64,000 bases of DNA from UBA11957 sp963603285. GTDB lineage: Bacteria > Bacillota > Clostridia > Lachnospirales > Lachnospiraceae. The position numbers were made by a program, and so were the translations under genes. Location: assembly GCA_963603285.1 (NCBI GenBank), contig CAVCMG010000006.1, positions 29,538 through 93,537 on the forward strand, read 5' to 3'. Below are positions 60,714 through 64,000 of this stretch, piece after piece. The notes beneath the pieces were generated by a model. The model was not told the DNA's origin. It ran no database searches and saw only the letters and a list, made by a program, of their open reading frames with translations. Within the stretch, counting starts at the first letter, position 1, and each line of letters opens with the position of its first letter.

Positions 60714-61562
60714 TTAAACAGCTACAGGGATATTTTTGATCTGCGGACCTGTGACGTAGTCTTCTACGTGCAGATCGTCTACGGTAAATTTATAAAAGTC
60801 TTTGATTTCCGGATTCAGCCATACCTTCGGTGCCGGATGCTCTTCCCGGGTGATCAGTTCTTCGATCAGTGGGATATGGCGGTCGTAAATATGTGCATCG
60901 GCGATCACGTGGACGAGTTCTCCGGCTTCCATATCGCATACTTGGGCAAACATCATCAGAAGCAGGGCATACTGGGCTACGTTCCAGTTGTTGGCTGTGA
61001 GAATGTCATTGCTGCGCTGGTTCAGGATAGCGTTTAAGGTCAGCTTGTCTTTGCCTTTTTCTTTGGTGACGTTAAAGGTCATGGAGTAGGCGCAGGGATA
61101 CAGACCCATTTCATGCAGATCCTGATGGACGTAGATGTTGGTCATGATGCGGCGGCTGTACGGGTTGTTTTTGAGGTCGTACAGGACGCGGTCGACCTGA
61201 TCCATCATGCCTTCTTTATACTGATGTTTAACGCCGAGCTGGTAGCCGTAGGCTTTGCCGATGGTACCGTTTTCGTCGGCCCAGCTGTCCCAGATGTGGC
61301 TGTGCAGGTCGTGGATATCGTTGGATTTCTGCTGCCAGATCCAGAGGATTTCGTCGAAGGCGTTTTTGAGGCCGGTTCTTCTTAATGTGAGGGCGGGGAA
61401 TTCTTCCCGGAGGTCGTAACGGTTGATTACGCCGAATTTTTTGACGGTATAAGCGAAGCTGCCATCATCCCATTTGGGGCGTACTTTTTCTCCTTCGGTG
61501 CTGCAGCCGTTGTCGAGGACATCACGGCACATTTTTTTAAATATGACATCTGCTTTACTCAT
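60714..61562 (-). CDS. thyA: Thymidylate synthase
   Basis: 282 residues; methylates dUMP to dTMP with methylene-tetrahydrofolate. The nucleophile is in GLYPCAYSMTF, a variant of the usual PPCH; NQRSNDILTANNWNVAQYALL and VHVIADAHIYDRHI match the dUMP-binding regions. The N-terminal KVRPKWDDGSFAYTVKKFG shows the clostridial subtype, more divergent from E. coli ThyA. AAGGAG precedes the ATG. Upstream lie its promoter and a large palindromic element. Confidence 0.94.
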   Translation of the reverse strand: MSKADVIFKKMCRDVLDNGCSTEGEKVRPKWDDGSFAYTVKKFGVINRYDLREEFPALTLRRTGLKNAFDEILWIWQQKSNDIHDLHSHIWDSWADENGTIGKAYGYQLGVKHQYKEGMMDQVDRVLYDLKNNPYSRRIMTNIYVHQDLHEMGLYPCAYSMTFNVTKEKGKDKLTLNAILNQRSNDILTANNWNVAQYALLLMMFAQVCDMEAGELVHVIADAHIYDRHIPLIEELITREEHPAPKVWLNPEIKDFYKFTVDDLHVEDYVTGPQIKNIPVAV

Positions 61563-61622
61563 ACCTTTGGTTCTCCTTTTTTCGTTTGTGCCCGGGATTG
61601 TAGACTATGGGCATTATGTTTT

Positions 61623-61651
61623 ATTATAATATAGTCTGTTTGTAAACGCAA
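61623..61651 (-). promoter_or_regulatory. Putative promoter of thyA
   Basis: Minus-strand TTGCGT, 17-base spacer, perfect TATAAT, 60 bp before the thyA ATG. It lies just inside the right side of the thyA leader and 16 bp from the end of palindromic element B. Confidence 0.5.
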
Positions 61652-61666
61652 TGGGGGGATTGTGTG

Positions 61667-61956
61667 GAAAATGAGATAAGGACAGGGAACCGGGCCGGGC
61701 AGCAGGGTGTCATATATCTGTCCTCAAACAAGTGCAACGCAAAAATGAGCTACATGCTAACTCCGACATAATCGCGCTCGCTAAAGCGGGCTCGCGCGAA
61801 GTCTGCGTTACCCTGTATCCAGCAAAAACCGCCAGTGGCAGTTTTTGTCGGAAAGCATGGGATCTCATTTCTTGCTAAAAGCGCACTTTGATCGTTTGAG
61901 GACAGATATATGACACCCTGCTGCCCGGCCCGGTTCCCTGTCCTTATCCCATTTTC
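61667..61956. repeat. Large palindromic element B (55-bp perfect arms, conserved core)
   Basis: Arms 61675-61729 and 61894-61948 are exact reverse complements over 55 bp, extended by seven more paired bases after one mismatch (61667-61673 with 61950-61956). The 164-nt centre (61730-61893), read on the minus strand, equals the 120-nt core of element A with 2 substitutions plus a 44-nt insertion (61809-61852) that itself contains a hairpin, AAAAACTGCC / GGCGGTTTTT. The arms match element A only at GATAA, ATATATC and AAAC. It begins 24 bp past the alpha/beta hydrolase stop. Confidence 0.95.
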
Positions 61957-61979
61957 ATCTACTTTACTGATGAAATTAT

Positions 61980-62903
61980 TTATAAGATCATATTTCGGAT
62001 CCAGATGCCGAGATCTTTGACGACTTGTTCGCGGCAATGGTCGTTGAGGATTTCGTGGCGGTAGCCGACGTAGAGTTTGCCGCGGACGGTGTAGTAGCTG
62101 CGGGCGCGCAGGAAGTGGACGGTGTGGCGGAAGCCTTTGACGCCGCCGATGACGGGGTCGTCGGAACCGGCGATGAGGAGAATGGGGAGTTCGGGGTTAG
62201 TGACGTCCCATCCTTTTTTGGTGTAGACTTCCTGTAAGAGTCCGGTCAGGCTACGGTAGCCATCGATGGTGAAGGGGATACCGCACAGGGCATCGGCTTC
62301 GTAGATGTCACAGACTTTCTGGTCTACGGTGAGCCAGCCGTTGGTTTTGCGTTCCTGACGGAAGGCTTTGTCGTAGCTGCCGAGGACGGCGTTATACAAA
62401 AGGCCGCTTCTGTGGCGTTTTCCGGGACCGTGATCGAGGATCGCGGTCATGGTATGGGCCATACCGGCGGCAAAATTTCTGCAGGGTACACCGCAGAGAA
62501 TCACACCGGCCAGGTCAAAGTCATGGGCTTTGATGTAAGCGCGCACGACAAGGGAGCCCATGCTGTGACCAAAAAGGATCACCGGAAGTCCGGGATACAG
62601 CTCTTTGGCGTAATAGATGACCTGATGCAGATCAAGGATCAGACCGTTTGTATCTACGCCGTAGAAATAGCCTCTGTCCTTTTCTTCACGGACGCTTGCA
62701 CCATGACCGCGCATATCAGCGATCACACAGGCGATACCACGCCCTGCCATCTGCTTCATAAACCAGATGTAGCGTTCCTTATGCTCGCACATGCCATGAT
62801 GGATCACCATGACCGCCCGGATATCCTGCTCCGGGGCAATCGTCATGACCTCCAGCGGCAGTCCGTCGTAATTTGCTTCCAGCTGCTGTATGTCTTTTAT
62901 CAT
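61980..62903 (-). CDS. Alpha/beta hydrolase (monoacylglycerol lipase-like)
   Basis: 307 residues of the Hydrolase_4 group. Oxyanion region MVIHHGMCEHKERYIWF, ADMRGHGASV, nucleophile elbow FGHSMGSLVV, then LLIAGSDDPVIGG with the catalytic Asp and VGYRHEILND with the His. The triad is complete and the enzyme is cytoplasmic. Likely a lysophospholipase or monoacylglycerol lipase, substrate unproven. GAGGG precedes the ATG. Upstream is a small membrane protein gene, 28 bp away. Confidence 0.9.
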   Translation of the reverse strand: MIKDIQQLEANYDGLPLEVMTIAPEQDIRAVMVIHHGMCEHKERYIWFMKQMAGRGIACVIADMRGHGASVREEKDRGYFYGVDTNGLILDLHQVIYYAKELYPGLPVILFGHSMGSLVVRAYIKAHDFDLAGVILCGVPCRNFAAGMAHTMTAILDHGPGKRHRSGLLYNAVLGSYDKAFRQERKTNGWLTVDQKVCDIYEADALCGIPFTIDGYRSLTGLLQEVYTKKGWDVTNPELPILLIAGSDDPVIGGVKGFRHTVHFLRARSYYTVRGKLYVGYRHEILNDHCREQVVKDLGIWIRNMIL

Positions 62904-62931
62904 CGTTTTACCCTCTGCATAAACGAATGTC

Positions 62932-63258
62932 TTAACGGTTCAGTTTCTTTGCGTATGCGCCGAATGCCAGCAGATCGGCGAGAATGAATACCACATAGAT
63001 CATGGAGTATGTCGGCCATACCGGCACGATCAGAGCGGCAGTCACCTCAATCACAGCAAAAACGACACAGAAAGCGATCAGGGATTTCCTGTATTTTTTC
63101 CGCGTTTCTCCTTTAAATACCTGTTTGTTGTTAAAGCTGTCCTTTGGGGTCAGGTAATCCAGAATCGGATCCCCCGTGGGAAGCAGCAGCAGTACGGCCA
63201 TAATCGCCATAAACGCTGCCATAAACCAGTCCAGACTGGAGCTGAAAAGAAAATCCAT
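62932..63258 (-). CDS. Small three-helix membrane protein
   Basis: 108 residues, helices at about 8-28 (WFMAAFMAIMAVLLLLP), 57-78 (SLIAFCVVFAVIEVTAAL) and 82-102 (YSMIYVVFILADLLAF), with a polar loop DYLTPKDSFNNKQVFKGETRKKYRK between the first two. GGAG lies nine bases before the ATG. No family recognised with confidence; it sits between mscL (18 bp upstream) and the hydrolase gene. Confidence 0.75.
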   Translation of the reverse strand: MDFLFSSSLDWFMAAFMAIMAVLLLLPTGDPILDYLTPKDSFNNKQVFKGETRKKYRKSLIAFCVVFAVIEVTAALIVPVWPTYSMIYVVFILADLLAFGAYAKKLNR

Positions 63259-63276
63259 CGTGTGTAGTCTCCTTTA

Positions 63277-63675
63277 TTATGCGTTTTTTTCTTTGAGAAG
63301 ATCCCGGATCTCGGCCAGCAGTTCTTCCTGTGTCGGGCCTGCTGGTTCTTCGGGTTTTGCTTCCTCTTCTTTTTTAAATTTGGAAGTCAGCGTGTTCATG
63401 GCTTTAATCATGGCGAACATGGATCCTGCGATGATCAGGAAATTGATGATGTTCTGGATAAAGCTGCCGTAATTTAAGAAGTTTTTCGGTCCGAGCTGGA
63501 TCGCCAGCTGGTTAAAATTCGTACCACCTGTCAGCACGCCAAATAGCGGCATCATAATGTCTTCTACCAGTGAATTAACGATCGTACCGAATGCACCACC
63601 GATAATTACACCGACTGCCATATCTACGACATTGCCTTTCAGGGCAAATTCTTTAAATTCCTGGATAAGTCCCAT
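63277..63675 (-). CDS. mscL: Large-conductance mechanosensitive channel
   Basis: 132 residues forming a pentameric membrane valve opened by turgor. N-terminal amphipathic helix GLIQEFKEFALKGN, first pore helix VVDMAVGVIIGGAFGTIVNSLVEDI, second helix FLIIAGSMFAMIKAMNTL, then a charged C-terminal bundle (EELLAEIRDLLKE). All are canonical. AGAGGAGG lies before the ATG. First in a short series with the three-helix membrane protein and the hydrolase. Confidence 0.97.
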   Translation of the reverse strand: MGLIQEFKEFALKGNVVDMAVGVIIGGAFGTIVNSLVEDIMMPLFGVLTGGTNFNQLAIQLGPKNFLNYGSFIQNIINFLIIAGSMFAMIKAMNTLTSKFKKEEEAKPEEPAGPTQEELLAEIRDLLKEKNA

Positions 63676-63889
63676 GATTTCCTCCTCTTGTATTGTAAAG
63701 TTTTCACATATTTATTTCTCTACTATAACAAATCACGAGCAGTTTGTCCATGGGAACCGCTGTTTCCGGCAGTTCTTGTTCAAGAGGAAAATCATTTCAG
63801 ATTTCTTTGAAAAGCAACACCGAATTTCTTACCTGCTTTTTAACGCAAAAAAGATCCACTACATCATTTTTCATATGTCAAAGCAACAT

Positions 63890-63918
63890 AAAAAGGAGCT
63901 TCCTTACGGAAACTCCTT
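63890..63918 (-). terminator. Terminator after tRNA-Gly
   Basis: Stem AAGGAGTTTCC / GGAAGCTCCTT on the minus strand with one mismatch, then TTTTT; 9 bp past the tRNA. The 214 bp between this and mscL shows nothing recognisable. Confidence 0.8.
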
Positions 63919-63927
63919 ATCTTGTAG

Positions 63928-63999
63928 AGCGCGAGACGGGATTCGAACCCGCGACCCTCGCCTTGGCAAGGCGATACTCCACCACTGAGCCACTCGCGC
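63928..63999 (-). tRNA. tRNA-Gly (anticodon GCC)
   Basis: 72 nt on the minus strand. Acceptor arms GCGCGAG / CTCGCGC pair fully; anticodon stem TCGCC / GGCGA with loop TTGCCAA gives GCC; T-arm GCGGG TTCGAAT CCCGT. The 3' CCA is not encoded (CTA follows the discriminator T). Confidence 0.97.
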
Positions 64000-64000
64000 A

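Overview
The window reads as a chromosomal segment from an anaerobic Clostridia bacterium, most likely a Lachnospiraceae-type gut organism. The signs are PolC-type DNA polymerase III, class III fructose-1,6-bisphosphatase, the six-cysteine (SCIFF) ranthipeptide pair scfA/scfB, an oxygen-sensitive glycyl radical enzyme, several radical SAM proteins, and strong AGGAGG-type ribosome binding sites. No prophage, insertion sequence, CRISPR array or rRNA was seen. One tRNA-Gly(GCC) lies at the right edge.

Layout. (1) 1-10,870, minus strand: a conserved clostridial housekeeping cluster, read in transcription order as TIGR04086-like membrane protein, scfA, scfB, secDF, recJ, apt, relA, MBL hydrolase, hemZ (cut by the window edge). 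(2) 10,900-13,510, minus: YdcF-like protein, a trigger-factor-like lipoprotein, a SPOR-tailed amidase. (3) 13,559-22,050: lipid kinase (+), then on minus a glycosyltransferase, mutY, a HAD phosphatase, an L,D-transpeptidase with a Ser/Lys/Glu repeat tail, an HtrA protease and a small membrane-anchored protein. (4) 22,080-27,390, plus: an HPr-kinase-like P-loop protein, a dehydratase-type glycyl radical enzyme, and an ECF sigma factor with a putative anti-sigma partner. (5) 27,480-37,900: a COG1313-type radical SAM protein, lysA, a rhomboid-like zinc-ribbon protein, aroC, a beta-propeller lactonase-like protein, a DUF362 ferredoxin-like protein, a homocysteine S-methyltransferase, luxS, a HAD phosphatase and a small Cys-rich protein. 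(6) 37,990-47,090: a sugar regulon centred on an unusual LacI-solute-binding fusion regulator, with rhaM-like and URO-D-like genes on one side and an RbsABC-type transporter on the other. The same perfect operator palindrome lies upstream of both arms. (7) 47,300-50,050: a J-domain protein, DUF5685 and a zinc-ribbon membrane protein in one operon, plus small membrane proteins. (8) 50,060-63,700, minus: fbp, polC, ispG, telA, xpaC, folA, thyA, an alpha/beta hydrolase, a small membrane protein and mscL.

The most unusual signal is not protein-coding. Three large palindromic elements sit just after stop codons, at 28530-28678, 32425-32662 and 61667-61956. The last two carry an internal core that differs at only 2 of 120 aligned positions (one copy has an extra 44 nt) and lies in opposite orientation. 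The cores are flanked by about 54-bp inverted arms. The arms are essentially perfect palindromes within each copy but almost unrelated in sequence between copies, apart from a fixed framework (outer GATAA, then ATATATC, 7 variable nt, AAAC). Near-identical cores combined with covarying, locus-specific arms suggest a structured or mobile element whose arms are generated or maintained as palindromes. I do not recognise a described family with this behaviour.

Start sites were chosen by ribosome binding site where the longest open frame ran implausibly far upstream. GTG or TTG starts are used in several genes. All functional calls come from motif and family recognition by eye; no database search was run.
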